DNA from: Solibacillus sp. FSL R7-0682
Lineage (GTDB): Bacteria; Bacillota; Bacilli; Bacillales_A; Planococcaceae
DNA: 44,786 nucleotides
Direction of reading: 5' to 3'
Assembly: GCF_038005985.1 (NCBI RefSeq)
Contig: NZ_JBBOUI010000002.1
Coordinates: 1 to 44,786, forward strand
Part shown: one piece after another, positions 17,520 to 25,760 of the stretch
How the letters are laid out: every line of letters begins with the position of its first letter
How positions within the stretch are numbered: the first letter of the stretch is position 1
Notes under the pieces: model-generated
Database searches by the model: none
Told to the model about the DNA's origin: nothing
Seen by the model: only the letters and a program-made list of their open reading frames with translations
Translations under genes and position numbers: made by a program

Positions 17520-17528
17520 TGCTATAAT
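17520..17528 (+). promoter_or_regulatory. Extended -10 promoter of the HEPN gene
   Basis: TGCTATAAT with TATAAT at 17523-17528, 38 bases before the ATG; no clear -35. Confidence 0.45.
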
Positions 17529-17566
17529 AAATGTTTTATTTACTCTAATTACGTGGAGGTTAGTTA

Positions 17567-18538
17567 ATGAACACTTATTTAAATAATTCCTTTAAAGCTA
17601 ATACTAAACCTATTTCTTTTGTTCCATTACAAAATATCGAATTACAAGGTCCTACACACACTGTAACCTTCCCAAAAAACATAAAATTACGAAAGACAGC
17701 ACCAGATATACTCAATCGCCATAAAGAAGTCTTATATAAAAATATGGGTATTTCATTAGCTAATGAAGTTTTTAATACATATTTAGTTTATTCATACACT
17801 GAAGACATTGGAAAATTTGAAGATTTCCTAACACCTTATAAACAAGTATTATGGTTAATAAAAGACAATGCAGTGGATTATACGTTACTCTTTGGCTTTA
17901 ATGGAAATTGGTCAAATTGGTGCTTTACTTTTAACTCAACAAAAGTCTCTAATTCTGATGGTACTTACCGTAGTTCTAAATTTAGCTCTGAAGAATTAAA
18001 ACGAGCTGCTTTATTGGTGGAAGAATTACAAAAAAACAAATTATTTATTGAAGTGAGCACACTTGAAACATATAGTAATACTCCCAATCAAATTATTTTC
18101 TCCCATGATAAAACATTAGAATATGAAAAGCTCAGTCGATTACAAGTGGCTTGGAGATTCATACATTTAGCTCGAACTCAAACATTTTTAAATTCAAAAA
18201 TTTCTTTTTATATAATGGCACTTGAAAGCATTTTCTCAGATAGTACGCAGTATATTAAGGAAAAATTATCAATGAGAACAAGTAAATTTATAGCCGAAAA
18301 TCAAGATGATTTTGAATTCATTAATAAAACCATAAAAAAGGCCTATAATATTCGTTCCGTGTATTTACATGGTTCTTCAAAAATCACTGATAATTTGACT
18401 TTACTTTCTAAAGATATTGATTCAATCCTCCGACGAGTGATAAACCGTATTTTAGAAGAATTTGAAAATTTCAGTCATTTAAATAAAAGACAATACAAAG
18501 AGTGGATACAAAAAATAGAAGAAAAAAATATTATTTAG
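17567..18538 (+). CDS. HEPN-domain protein (Apea-like)
   Basis: 323 residues, SD GGAGG. The C-terminal 130 residues fit an Apea-like HEPN domain: MALESIFSDS, RTSKFIAEN, and the R-X4-H motif R263-S-V-Y-L-H268 in NIRSVYLHGS, typical of HEPN ribonucleases. The N-terminal 190 residues are unassigned and mixed alpha/beta, perhaps the sensor. Apea-like proteins include the ApeA phage-defence protein, so abortive defence is plausible. AT-rich compared with radC and ardC on either side, and convergent with the next gene. Confidence 0.65.
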   Translation: MNTYLNNSFKANTKPISFVPLQNIELQGPTHTVTFPKNIKLRKTAPDILNRHKEVLYKNMGISLANEVFNTYLVYSYTEDIGKFEDFLTPYKQVLWLIKDNAVDYTLLFGFNGNWSNWCFTFNSTKVSNSDGTYRSSKFSSEELKRAALLVEELQKNKLFIEVSTLETYSNTPNQIIFSHDKTLEYEKLSRLQVAWRFIHLARTQTFLNSKISFYIMALESIFSDSTQYIKEKLSMRTSKFIAENQDDFEFINKTIKKAYNIRSVYLHGSSKITDNLTLLSKDIDSILRRVINRILEEFENFSHLNKRQYKEWIQKIEEKNII

Positions 18539-18560
18539 CACCTAAATTCAATAAAACAAA

Positions 18561-19199
18561 CTAGGAGGTTATTTTTCCAAAAAAACTTTTAAGATGTTCT
18601 TTAAAATCTTTTTTTCTTGAAATAATTTCATAAAAAAATTCTTGATTTACACTTATATCATTTTTCGCTACCAGATGATGAATATCTTTCAAACAATTCA
18701 ATACCAAGTCTGGAGATTTTATTTCCGATACTTTCATATTCTCACAAAATTCTAAACAAAGATTATCAATATTCAATTTTAATAAATCACTAGGAAACAT
18801 TTTAATAAGCCAATCTTCACTTACTAATATATGTGCCTCTATACACGAAGAATTAGAATGTATCGTAAAAATTTCAGCATTATTCATCTGATTGAATCCA
18901 AATAATGCAACATGAGCAACTGCTTCATTTGAATGATTATTCATTAATTCCTTTATTTCTGTCGCAATTATTTTTAACTCATAGAATTGATAGAAATTAT
19001 TCATTTTTTTCTTACAAAGGGAATAAATTTTCTCTAATAATAAAATATCTCCAGTAACAGCTAAATATTGATATTTAGTTATTTGTTCGAACTTTCTGAA
19101 ATTATTTTTTACAGGTACTAAATTTTCTAAATCTGTTAATTGACCATCGCTAGTAACAGCAATAAAATCTTTACTTAAAAATATTGATACAAAACTCAT
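18561..19199 (-). CDS. Ntn-hydrolase/proteasome-like protein
   Basis: 212 residues from the ATG at 19199 (GAGGG five bases upstream; earlier in-frame starts lack a site). The N-terminus, MSFVSIFLSKDFIAVTSDGQ, then the KYQYLAVTGD segment near residue 50, recalls the first strands of proteasome beta/HslV-type Ntn hydrolases; Ser2 could be the nucleophile after Met removal. The call is by pattern only. Tail-to-tail with the HEPN gene and separated by 22 bases; both are AT-rich and probably arrived together. Confidence 0.4.
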   Translation of the reverse strand: MSFVSIFLSKDFIAVTSDGQLTDLENLVPVKNNFRKFEQITKYQYLAVTGDILLLEKIYSLCKKKMNNFYQFYELKIIATEIKELMNNHSNEAVAHVALFGFNQMNNAEIFTIHSNSSCIEAHILVSEDWLIKMFPSDLLKLNIDNLCLEFCENMKVSEIKSPDLVLNCLKDIHHLVAKNDISVNQEFFYEIISRKKDFKEHLKSFFGKITS

Positions 19200-19271
19200 T
19201 ATATCCCTCATTTTCAAACCAAGTATTATTTATATAATACCAGAACTTACGTTCTTATAAAAGTATAAGTC

Positions 19272-19318
19272 CCCTCTTACTAAATATCCTTTTATTAATA
19301 TTTAGTAAGAGGATTTTT
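19272..19318 (+). terminator. Terminator hairpin
   Basis: Perfect 15-base stem (19272-19286 with 19297-19311) and a T-run at 19313-19318 on the plus strand. On the minus strand the same stem lies seven bases beyond the ArdC stop without a T-run, so it may still protect or end that mRNA. Confidence 0.75.
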
Positions 19319-20820
19319 TATTCTATTTGAAATGAGATCTTTTGCTTATTAATTTTCCTATCATTTAAATTTATCTGTTCTTTATCTACATCCTTCCCTT
19401 GTAACTGACTAATTAGTTTATTCTCATTTTCCAACACTGGCTTAAAATGCTGCAATTCATCTTTCCCATAAATATAAGCCTTCACCGTCTGATTTTCAGA
19501 TGCAGCTGCATGGAGAAACGATGCTTTTGCCTCCTTCACTTCGCTAAATCCAATAATCGGTGCGTCCGTTTTCTTATGATACAGCTCTATAACAGGCTTG
19601 GGTACATTCACTTCACGCAAAGCAAATTGCTCAGAAAAGCTCTCGTACATCATCGCTGCTGTGGGTTGTCGATCGATGACATTCATCAGTAAAATGACCT
19701 TATCTTTTAGCATACCTTCATGAATGACTTCCCCTCGTTCATCCATCAAATACTTCGTTTGACGGTCGTACTTAGCGATTTCAAAGCCATTGTAGCGTGC
19801 ATCAAATACTTCAATCGCAATTTTAGGCGCTTTTACATAAGAAAGGGCTGGTAAATGTTTGGCCAACTGCTCAAATGAAACCGCCTTGCTCTCTAGTTTT
19901 GGTTCCTGAATGATTTGTTCTAATTGCTCATACAGTTGTGGGTGCAGCACAACATCTAGCGTGGCTAACGTCTTTTCAAGAGTCGCCTGAATTTCAAATA
20001 ATGCCTTTCGCATTAATTCCGTATCTTTTGCCCATGTTGCAATATATCCTAAGGAAAAATGGCTCGTATCAAAGCCTAAATATGCCATTGTCGCACAGGC
20101 AATCGATTCTGCTTGCGCTTCCTTGTGGGCACGTGTTGCTTCACGATAATCACCACTACGCCCGTGCAGCTGTGCATGGGCGAATTCATGAATAAGCGTA
20201 CTTAATTTTGCAACCGGATTATTTTCACTACCATTAATGATAATTTCGTTTGTCGATGGCACAAAGTAACCTCGTCCTTCCTCATGAATCGAATACGTCT
20301 TCTCTGCAACGTGCAACTGCTTAAATTGATTCAAATAATTTTTAAACTGATCATATAGCCTCTGGGCATCCTCATCGGTTTGAAATCGTTCAATTACAAA
20401 ATCTCTAGTCGTTTTAAGTGGCTCTCCTGCCGTTTGGGCAATGTCAAACACCGTTACCCATTTATACCGAACTAAGACGTTCTCCATCTTCAGCTCACAG
20501 TTTTCATAAATGGGTTGCTTTGTTTTCGGATCGAGTACTGGCTGCTGCTCAAAAATAGGGGCACGAATTTGAATCCCCTTCTCCCCTTTTTGTACATAAC
20601 GCTCATGCTTTTTCCATGCTTGAAAGCCAGCGACATAAGTAGCTTTCGGATTTTGCATAAAAATGAGAATTTGGTTATCTACCGAATACTGGCGCATACT
20701 TGCCATGAAAGTTAAGTACCGCTTAAATTCAGCTTGGTTCGCAAATTGCGTCAGTTGTTCTTCAAGTCTTGTCGTAAGCTCTTTTGTGCGTTTCTCATAT
20801 GAGTTAGGTCGTAAGGGCAT
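19318..20820 (-). CDS. ArdC-like anti-restriction / ssDNA-binding zincin
   Basis: 500 residues. N-terminal 130 residues are an ArdC-type single-strand-binding domain (QNPKATYVAGFQAWKKHERY, then KGEKGIQI and WVTVFDIAQT). The zinc-peptidase motif HEFAH is at 211-215 with AQAESIACATMAYLG downstream supplying the third ligand region. Known ArdC proteins bind incoming single-stranded plasmid DNA and protect it from restriction. The C-terminal 200 residues are a plasmid-specific extension. Its start overlaps the stop of the upstream 59-residue gene by one base (TAATG). Confidence 0.85.
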   Translation of the reverse strand: MPLRPNSYEKRTKELTTRLEEQLTQFANQAEFKRYLTFMASMRQYSVDNQILIFMQNPKATYVAGFQAWKKHERYVQKGEKGIQIRAPIFEQQPVLDPKTKQPIYENCELKMENVLVRYKWVTVFDIAQTAGEPLKTTRDFVIERFQTDEDAQRLYDQFKNYLNQFKQLHVAEKTYSIHEEGRGYFVPSTNEIIINGSENNPVAKLSTLIHEFAHAQLHGRSGDYREATRAHKEAQAESIACATMAYLGFDTSHFSLGYIATWAKDTELMRKALFEIQATLEKTLATLDVVLHPQLYEQLEQIIQEPKLESKAVSFEQLAKHLPALSYVKAPKIAIEVFDARYNGFEIAKYDRQTKYLMDERGEVIHEGMLKDKVILLMNVIDRQPTAAMMYESFSEQFALREVNVPKPVIELYHKKTDAPIIGFSEVKEAKASFLHAAASENQTVKAYIYGKDELQHFKPVLENENKLISQLQGKDVDKEQINLNDRKINKQKISFQIE

Positions 20821-20999
20821 TACGCCTCACCTCGCTTTTGATATAAAGGTACATAACGCTGCTCGTTTTCAAATGGCACTTCTAAATACGCAACAATGTC
20901 GTATGAAAGTAAATCTGGTACTTCTACAATCGTCAGTAAATCACGCTTATCACGGTAAATCGGCTTATCGCTAAACTCCACTTCTTCACGTCGATACAT
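20820..20999 (-). CDS. Small conserved-context protein upstream of ardC
   Basis: 59 residues, MYRREEVEF...YQKRGEA, with an excellent ribosome site AAGGAGG nine bases before the ATG at 20999, and translationally coupled to the ArdC gene. Acidic and soluble, without a recognised domain. Codon use matches ardC. As the first gene of the anti-restriction operon it may be an accessory or anti-restriction factor; that is inferred from position only. Confidence 0.7.
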   Translation of the reverse strand: MYRREEVEFSDKPIYRDKRDLLTIVEVPDLLSYDIVAYLEVPFENEQRYVPLYQKRGEA

Positions 21000-21020
21000 T
21001 TCTCTAACCTCCTTCTTTAT

Positions 21021-21048
21021 TTCAAAAGTAGAAATTTCTACTTTTGAA
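21021..21048. repeat. Palindrome P5 (GTAGAAATTTCTAC family)
   Basis: Perfect 28-base palindrome (outer arms TTCAAAAG/CTTTTGAA), 22 bases upstream of the ATG of the ardC operon. Confidence 0.88.
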
Positions 21049-21146
21049 AGGTATATATTTCTACTTATGTTTTTTATACTTATGTTCTATTTATTCACTT
21101 TCAAAACTATATTCTATTTGTTAAATTAAAATTAAGGAGGTGCTTT

Positions 21147-21701
21147 ATGCACTTAGATAAACATATTAAAGACTTTTTTCACCTAGTAAAAATACAGCAA
21201 ATTGAGATTTACAATGAATTTTCTTTGCAACACGAATTAGGTATATATTTGCGTAATCATCTTGATTCTACTTTTATAATTCAATTCGAAAGGAATATTC
21301 GTTTCTTTGGGATCCAAGAAAAATTAATTAAAAAAGAATTGGATATAGCAATCTATAATTCACAAACAAATGAAAAATATGCTATCGAACTTAAATTCCC
21401 CAAAAATGGGCAGCATCCTGAATCAATGTTTAGTTTTTCTAAAGACATTAAATTTATGGAACAAATAAAAGAACATGGTTTTACTAATACATATGCTGTA
21501 ACCTACGTCGAAGATAAATTATTTTATAAGGGTTCCAATACTAGCGGTATCTATGCATATTTCCGTTCGGGTCATTTACTTCACGGTGAAATTATTAAAC
21601 CTACAGGAAAAAAAGATGAGCATTTTTATATTAATGGTTCATATCAAATAAATTGGACAAGTTTAGATAACGATGCTTGTTATTATATAGTTACGATTTA
21701 A
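21147..21701 (+). CDS. Orphan PD-(D/E)XK nuclease-fold protein
   Basis: 184 residues, SD AAGGAGG. Residues about 60-90 give a nuclease-like core: KKELDIAIYN (acidic residue on a strand) followed by YAIELKFPKNG (ELK, the E-x-K pair). The rest has no recognised domain; it could be a restriction-endonuclease-like or Holliday-junction-type protein, or a degenerate relative. No methyltransferase adjoins it. It is very AT-rich and bracketed by palindromes P5 and P6. Confidence 0.55.
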   Translation: MHLDKHIKDFFHLVKIQQIEIYNEFSLQHELGIYLRNHLDSTFIIQFERNIRFFGIQEKLIKKELDIAIYNSQTNEKYAIELKFPKNGQHPESMFSFSKDIKFMEQIKEHGFTNTYAVTYVEDKLFYKGSNTSGIYAYFRSGHLLHGEIIKPTGKKDEHFYINGSYQINWTSLDNDACYYIVTI

Positions 21702-21740
21702 TACTTAACAAAAGTAGAAATTTCTACTTTTGTTAAGTAT
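21701..21740. repeat. Palindrome P6 (40 bp, perfect)
   Basis: Perfect 20-base arms centred between 21720 and 21721, beginning ATACTTAAC and ending GTTAAGTAT, in the gap between two convergent genes. Confidence 0.9.
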
Positions 21741-21744
21741 ATTT

Positions 21745-22098
21745 TTATTTACTAAGCTTAATCGTTGCATCTTCCACACGCTTGCCGTCTTCATCTAGCT
21801 CATACAAAGTGATGTTTTCTTTATCTTGTTTTTCAATTTCATACTGGTAAGCAAGCTGTTTCTCACCGTCTTTAGTTGTATAAAGATTTAAAATCTCATC
21901 TTCAACCGTCCATTCAAATGAATTATTGAACACGCCCATTTCAACTAACACCGTATCATTATCATTAAAAGTAACTGTGCCTCCACCGCCTGAAGATTCA
22001 GTGCCAGTCCATTCACCAAGTAAATCACTTTGACTATCCCCACACGCTGCTAATAAAAACGTTAATAATACAATAGGTAACATACGCATCCACTTCAT
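21745..22098 (-). CDS. Small secreted lipoprotein
   Basis: 117 residues, SD AGGAGG. A signal peptide with lipobox LAAC (Cys19) is followed by a small beta-rich domain (LLGEWTGTES, GGTVTFNDND...), shaped like the short lipocalin-like lipoproteins common in Bacillota. It is the last gene of the secretion cluster, so surface exclusion, adhesion or channel assembly are possible roles; none is shown by the sequence. Confidence 0.7.
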   Translation of the reverse strand: MKWMRMLPIVLLTFLLAACGDSQSDLLGEWTGTESSGGGGTVTFNDNDTVLVEMGVFNNSFEWTVEDEILNLYTTKDGEKQLAYQYEIEKQDKENITLYELDEDGKRVEDATIKLSK

Positions 22099-22114
22099 TA
22101 CCTTAGCCTCCTAT

Positions 22115-22951
22115 CTATTTTAAAAGTCGCATCATCGAAATACGGGTAGCTGACTTCCCAAGAGAAATCCCGCCTTTTGCACCTCCACTTGAATACCACA
22201 TAGAACGAAGCACACTAGGCCCACGAATAATTAATACACCACAACCGATGATTAACATAAAGTCATACCAACTATTAAAGTTAGCGAGCAACTGGACAAT
22301 GGCTGCCATGAGTAGCACTTGCGTAACGATACTAACAATTTGGCTTAAAAATTCACGCCACCATACTTCACTAAAATCATAGTTTTCAGTCGCAATGGTA
22401 ATCGCTGCAAAGACACTAAATATCTCTAAAATGATGAGATCCACATGGTACACGCAAATTTTGAACGTGAACACGATAAACACGACGACTAAAAATAGTA
22501 ATAGTAATGTAATTGCCATCGTGCCCGATCCAAATACATCTACGACCATGGAAGATTCAATTGAATTCGTAATAATATCTGAGGAGCTGCCAGCAATTTC
22601 AACAAACATATACTCCATTAATGGGTACAGAATTTCTTTCACCACAAAATATAAAATAATGGGTAGCAAAAACACCATGACACTTGCCTTTAATGCACTG
22701 ACGATAATTTCAGCAATATTACTTTCATTATTGGTCGCTTCATTTAGCATGGCGTTCAATATTCTAAACAGCACAATCGCCACAAGTAACACACCGCCAA
22801 AAACAGCAAAAATGCGATACACATTTAAAAACAAGCCACTGAGCGCTTCATGGTTAAAGAGTACCTCTGCTAAAAACTTAAAAACCGCTGTTAGTAAATC
22901 ATTTAACCATTCCTCAATCATATTCATGACTTTATCTTTTATATCAAACAA
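22115..22951 (-). CDS. VirB6/TrbL-like T4SS membrane protein
   Basis: 278 residues from a TTG at 22951 (AAGGAGGG eight bases upstream). An amphipathic start is followed by about six membrane segments (near 48-66, 85-107, 143-165, 170-190, 205-225 and 230-247), a polytopic pattern typical of VirB6/TrbL-family channel components. Position next to VirD4 supports the role in the inner-membrane translocation channel. No sequence motif is diagnostic. Confidence 0.7.
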   Translation of the reverse strand: MFDIKDKVMNMIEEWLNDLLTAVFKFLAEVLFNHEALSGLFLNVYRIFAVFGGVLLVAIVLFRILNAMLNEATNNESNIAEIIVSALKASVMVFLLPIILYFVVKEILYPLMEYMFVEIAGSSSDIITNSIESSMVVDVFGSGTMAITLLLLFLVVVFIVFTFKICVYHVDLIILEIFSVFAAITIATENYDFSEVWWREFLSQIVSIVTQVLLMAAIVQLLANFNSWYDFMLIIGCGVLIIRGPSVLRSMWYSSGGAKGGISLGKSATRISMMRLLK

Positions 22952-22987
22952 CTGGCAGCCCTCCTTTTAACGAAGCTCTATGCACAG

Positions 22988-24523
22988 CTATTGTTTTTCT
23001 AAATCAATTTCTCCCTGTAATTCCTCCATTGCACTTTCAAATGTGACCTCCTGCTCCACCACTTCAAAGCCAAAAAAGTCCTTTTCCAACTGTTCCTGCT
23101 CGGTTTGCTTGGCTACTGCCTTTTTCGCAATATCTTCCTCAAACGCTTGCTGAGCAAGCGTTAACTTTTGTAGTTGCTCTGCTGAAGGCTTTGCATGATA
23201 GCCAAACTGGCTGACCTCATATTTTTCCGTTACACCAGGAAACAATTGAAACTGAAAGGCTTTTTTTACTCGAATGGGTGGCTTATGCTGAAATAAAATG
23301 ATGCCCATATCAGCCGGCATTTGCATAATTTCACCTGCTGTCATTAAATCACGTGCAGCAAAGCTTTCATTTTCGCTCATGCTACTCGTTCGGTTCTCCT
23401 TACCGTATTGCTTCGATTCAGATTCCGTATCTACTTTAACGGTCGTTTTATCAAGCAAGTCCTTAAAATAAGTAGCCGTTGTACGATTAGCAGCGTTTAA
23501 ACATAATTTAATCCCACAGTTCCCTAAAATGGACTCTGCCTTTTTATCGCCGTAACGATCCTGAAGCTGCGAAATCGTTTGAATAATTGTAGCGACACTA
23601 ATGCCGTAACCACGACACGTTGCTAAAAATTCCTCGTAATTATCAAACTTCCCGAGATTAACAAACTCATCTAAAATAAAGTTCACATTCCGTGGCAATT
23701 TCGCATGATGTAGTGCTGCTAGCTCGTACAATTCATTAAATAATTGACTAAAGAACAAGTTCACTAAGCTCTGCCATGACTGGTCCATCAACGGAATAAT
23801 TACATACAGCATCATTTTCTTCTGCCCGATATCCATCAAATGAAAATCGCTGAAACTCGTAAATTCTGCCACTTCGCTATCAATGTAGTCAGAAATGGTC
23901 GTAAGGAGCGATACGATAATACTGCCCTGCATTTCCTGCTTCGCTTTTTTATAACCTAGCTCGTAGGCACGTCTCGCTGGATGCTTAAAATCAAGCTGTA
24001 AAAACTGTTTGTCGAGGTCGCTGTCCCCGTGACCATCCTCCGTATCAAACGTTTGCAAAAATTCTAATAACCCACGCATATTACGATGCTTCGGCTCTAA
24101 CTCATGAATGGCGTATAAAATGAGCGCTTTCAGAAGTGCTCGCTGCGAGTAGTACCACACATCTCTCTTGCCGTCCTTATTCGCACTATCAACCATCTTC
24201 GTCGCAACTGTGGTCGCCTGCGTTTCCTTGCGTACATAATCAAGGGGATTATGCCGATCGCTCGCCTGCATGTTCATAAAATTAATAACATGTACCTCGT
24301 AGCCCTGTGCCTCTTTAATCGCTGCCGTTTTCTCGTACACCTCGGCCTTGGGGTCTGTGATGACAATGCTGTTCTCGGTTTCATATAAAACATTCGTCAT
24401 AACAAAGGACTGTGTTTTATAGCTACCAGGTCCACCAACGACCATAATATTGCGGTTCGGCTTCGATTCATTTGGCTGGATTAACACCTTTTTATTGTAG
24501 ATGCCTAAAATGGTGCCGTTCAT
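22988..24523 (-). CDS. VirD4/TraG coupling protein, ATPase half
   Basis: 511 residues with its own ribosome site GGGAG eight bases before the ATG. Walker A GGPGSYKT at 30-37, Walker B ILDEF at about 283-287, and the conserved ATIIQTISQLQ and ANRTTATYF stretches identify the T4SS coupling ATPase. It lacks the N-terminal membrane anchor; that anchor, with the family's HGSARWA motif, is encoded by the separate gene at 24790-25209. A 200-base repeat-bounded element lies between. Either a bipartite coupling protein or one split by insertion; the independent ribosome site favours a working two-part enzyme. Acidic C-terminus. Confidence 0.88.
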   Translation of the reverse strand: MNGTILGIYNKKVLIQPNESKPNRNIMVVGGPGSYKTQSFVMTNVLYETENSIVITDPKAEVYEKTAAIKEAQGYEVHVINFMNMQASDRHNPLDYVRKETQATTVATKMVDSANKDGKRDVWYYSQRALLKALILYAIHELEPKHRNMRGLLEFLQTFDTEDGHGDSDLDKQFLQLDFKHPARRAYELGYKKAKQEMQGSIIVSLLTTISDYIDSEVAEFTSFSDFHLMDIGQKKMMLYVIIPLMDQSWQSLVNLFFSQLFNELYELAALHHAKLPRNVNFILDEFVNLGKFDNYEEFLATCRGYGISVATIIQTISQLQDRYGDKKAESILGNCGIKLCLNAANRTTATYFKDLLDKTTVKVDTESESKQYGKENRTSSMSENESFAARDLMTAGEIMQMPADMGIILFQHKPPIRVKKAFQFQLFPGVTEKYEVSQFGYHAKPSAEQLQKLTLAQQAFEEDIAKKAVAKQTEQEQLEKDFFGFEVVEQEVTFESAMEELQGEIDLEKQ

Positions 24524-24588
24524 TTTATCAGCTCCCTTTTCACTTATAAAACAAGAGCTAGGTATGGTAAAATTTAGACAAATATATT

Positions 24589-24788
24589 TTAAGGAGCCAA
24601 CAAGCTTGGCTGCCTTAGCAACTGTCTACTTATTTTCTTTAGGTATAACTGTAGTTTCTACATTAAAAATGAATCAGGTGGTGGTTAACATGAAAAATAT
24701 CTTTAGCTTTACTACACTAGCAACAATCAGCAATCAGTTAACATCCCTACTTGGCTCAGCCTTAGTAACAGTTGCTTTGGCTCCTTAA
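24589..24788. repeat. 200-bp element with inverted ends between VirD4 halves
   Basis: The 12-base ends TTAAGGAGCCAA (24589-24600) and TTGGCTCCTTAA (24777-24788) are perfect inverted repeats. The match continues inward as AGCAACTGT (24617-24625)/ACAGTTGCT (24768-24776), contiguous on the right and interrupted by 16 bases on the left. It begins 65 bases before the ATPase half and abuts the stop of the anchor half. It may be a MITE-like insertion or a gene whose mRNA folds end to end. No target duplication was recognised. Confidence 0.65.
24606..24788 (+). CDS. Small hydrophobic peptide, toxin-like
   Basis: 60 residues from a TTG at 24606, nine bases after AAGGAG (24591-24596); an ATG at 24564 in the same frame would give 74. 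Two hydrophobic stretches, LATVYLFSLGITVVSTL and LTSLLGSALVTVALAP. A candidate extended -10 TGGTAAAAT lies at 24566-24573. It runs antisense to the transfer operon. Its ribosome site is inside the 5' arm of the inverted repeat and its stop codon inside the 3' arm, so folded mRNA would hide the ribosome site, as in type I toxins. Reality of the gene is uncertain. Confidence 0.4.
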   Translation: MAALATVYLFSLGITVVSTLKMNQVVVNMKNIFSFTTLATISNQLTSLLGSALVTVALAP

Positions 24789-24789
24789 G

Positions 24790-25209
24790 CTATATTTTTG
24801 TATCGTGATCCTTAAGTGACTGTAAAAATGTTTCACGCACATCCTTCTCCAATTTTGCGATAAAATTGCCATCTAATATTTCCTTCTCCTTCGCCCAACG
24901 TGCCGAGCCGTGATACGCATTTTTCTCGTGAATGTCCCAGCCATCCTTTTTCGTTTTGCGTTTTAATTGCAGTAACGCACTATAAAACAAATTAAGTACC
25001 GTTAATATGAAGAATAATGGATTTTTAGATGCCACGTAGCCCTCTATCGTCTGTACAGGATGTAGGAAAAGCTCCTTTACACTCCCAAGCATTGCATCTG
25101 TCGTAATGGCGAGCTTCAGTTCACCAAGCAGTAAAATGAAATCAATGAGCACGAGTATGACAATCTCGAAGGCTAGAAAGCTGACGATAAACCAGAGAAA
25201 TTTTTTCAT
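24790..25209 (-). CDS. VirD4 N-terminal membrane-anchor half
   Basis: 139 residues. Two membrane segments (about 4-27 and 66-83) followed by YHGSARWAKEKEI, the conserved GSARWA motif that normally precedes the nucleotide-binding domain of VirD4/TraG proteins. It stops soon afterwards (TAG at 24790-24792). Overlaps the upstream gene by four bases (ATGA). Probably works together with the ATPase half encoded at 22988-24523. Confidence 0.72.
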   Translation of the reverse strand: MKKFLWFIVSFLAFEIVILVLIDFILLLGELKLAITTDAMLGSVKELFLHPVQTIEGYVASKNPLFFILTVLNLFYSALLQLKRKTKKDGWDIHEKNAYHGSARWAKEKEILDGNFIAKLEKDVRETFLQSLKDHDTKI

Positions 25210-25760
25210 ACACCGTCCACCTCCGTCATATTGCCAATGACCTTAAATTCTCCAAGTATAAACTGCTCCTGCTCTTTTAAAACTTGGACCTCATACAACT
25301 GACTGCCGTGATTGACCAGTGCCCCATCTAAAAAATAGTTGGTCGTGGTGTACACTAAAAACGTGTGGGGCTCCTTAGGATTCAAATAAATTTGTACATC
25401 TTCTACTTCATTTTTCATTGCGACCACAGGTGGTGAAAGAGAGGAGGCACCTTTTAATTTGTTCAGTACATCTAATTCAACAAAACTCGACAATTCATTA
25501 AAGCGAGTGACATAAGAATCATTGTCATAGTTCAAATAAACCCGAAAAGCTTTCTCTACAAAAGCAACTTCCTCACCGGTTACTTGTAAACCCGTAACAG
25601 CCGAAAGTTCTTCATTCTTTAGCGTGAGTGCCTCGAGTTCCCCATTCTTTCGTTCAATCGTTTCCTTTAAAGCCTTCTTATCATTAGACAGTGCAAAAAT
25701 TGAACCTGTTAAAACGAGAACAATGAATACAAATACACCTACGACAATCCATTGCTTCAT
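25206..25760 (-). CDS. VirB8-like T4SS protein
   Basis: 184 residues: one membrane helix (about 4-24), a coiled coil (28-55), then a globular domain (65-180) with the size and pattern of the NTF2-like fold of VirB8/TcpC-family components. Sequence identity is not diagnostic; the call rests on architecture and its place between the cell-wall hydrolase and VirD4. Four-base overlaps with both neighbours show a tight operon. Confidence 0.6.
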   Translation of the reverse strand: MKQWIVVGVFVFIVLVLTGSIFALSNDKKALKETIERKNGELEALTLKNEELSAVTGLQVTGEEVAFVEKAFRVYLNYDNDSYVTRFNELSSFVELDVLNKLKGASSLSPPVVAMKNEVEDVQIYLNPKEPHTFLVYTTTNYFLDGALVNHGSQLYEVQVLKEQEQFILGEFKVIGNMTEVDGV

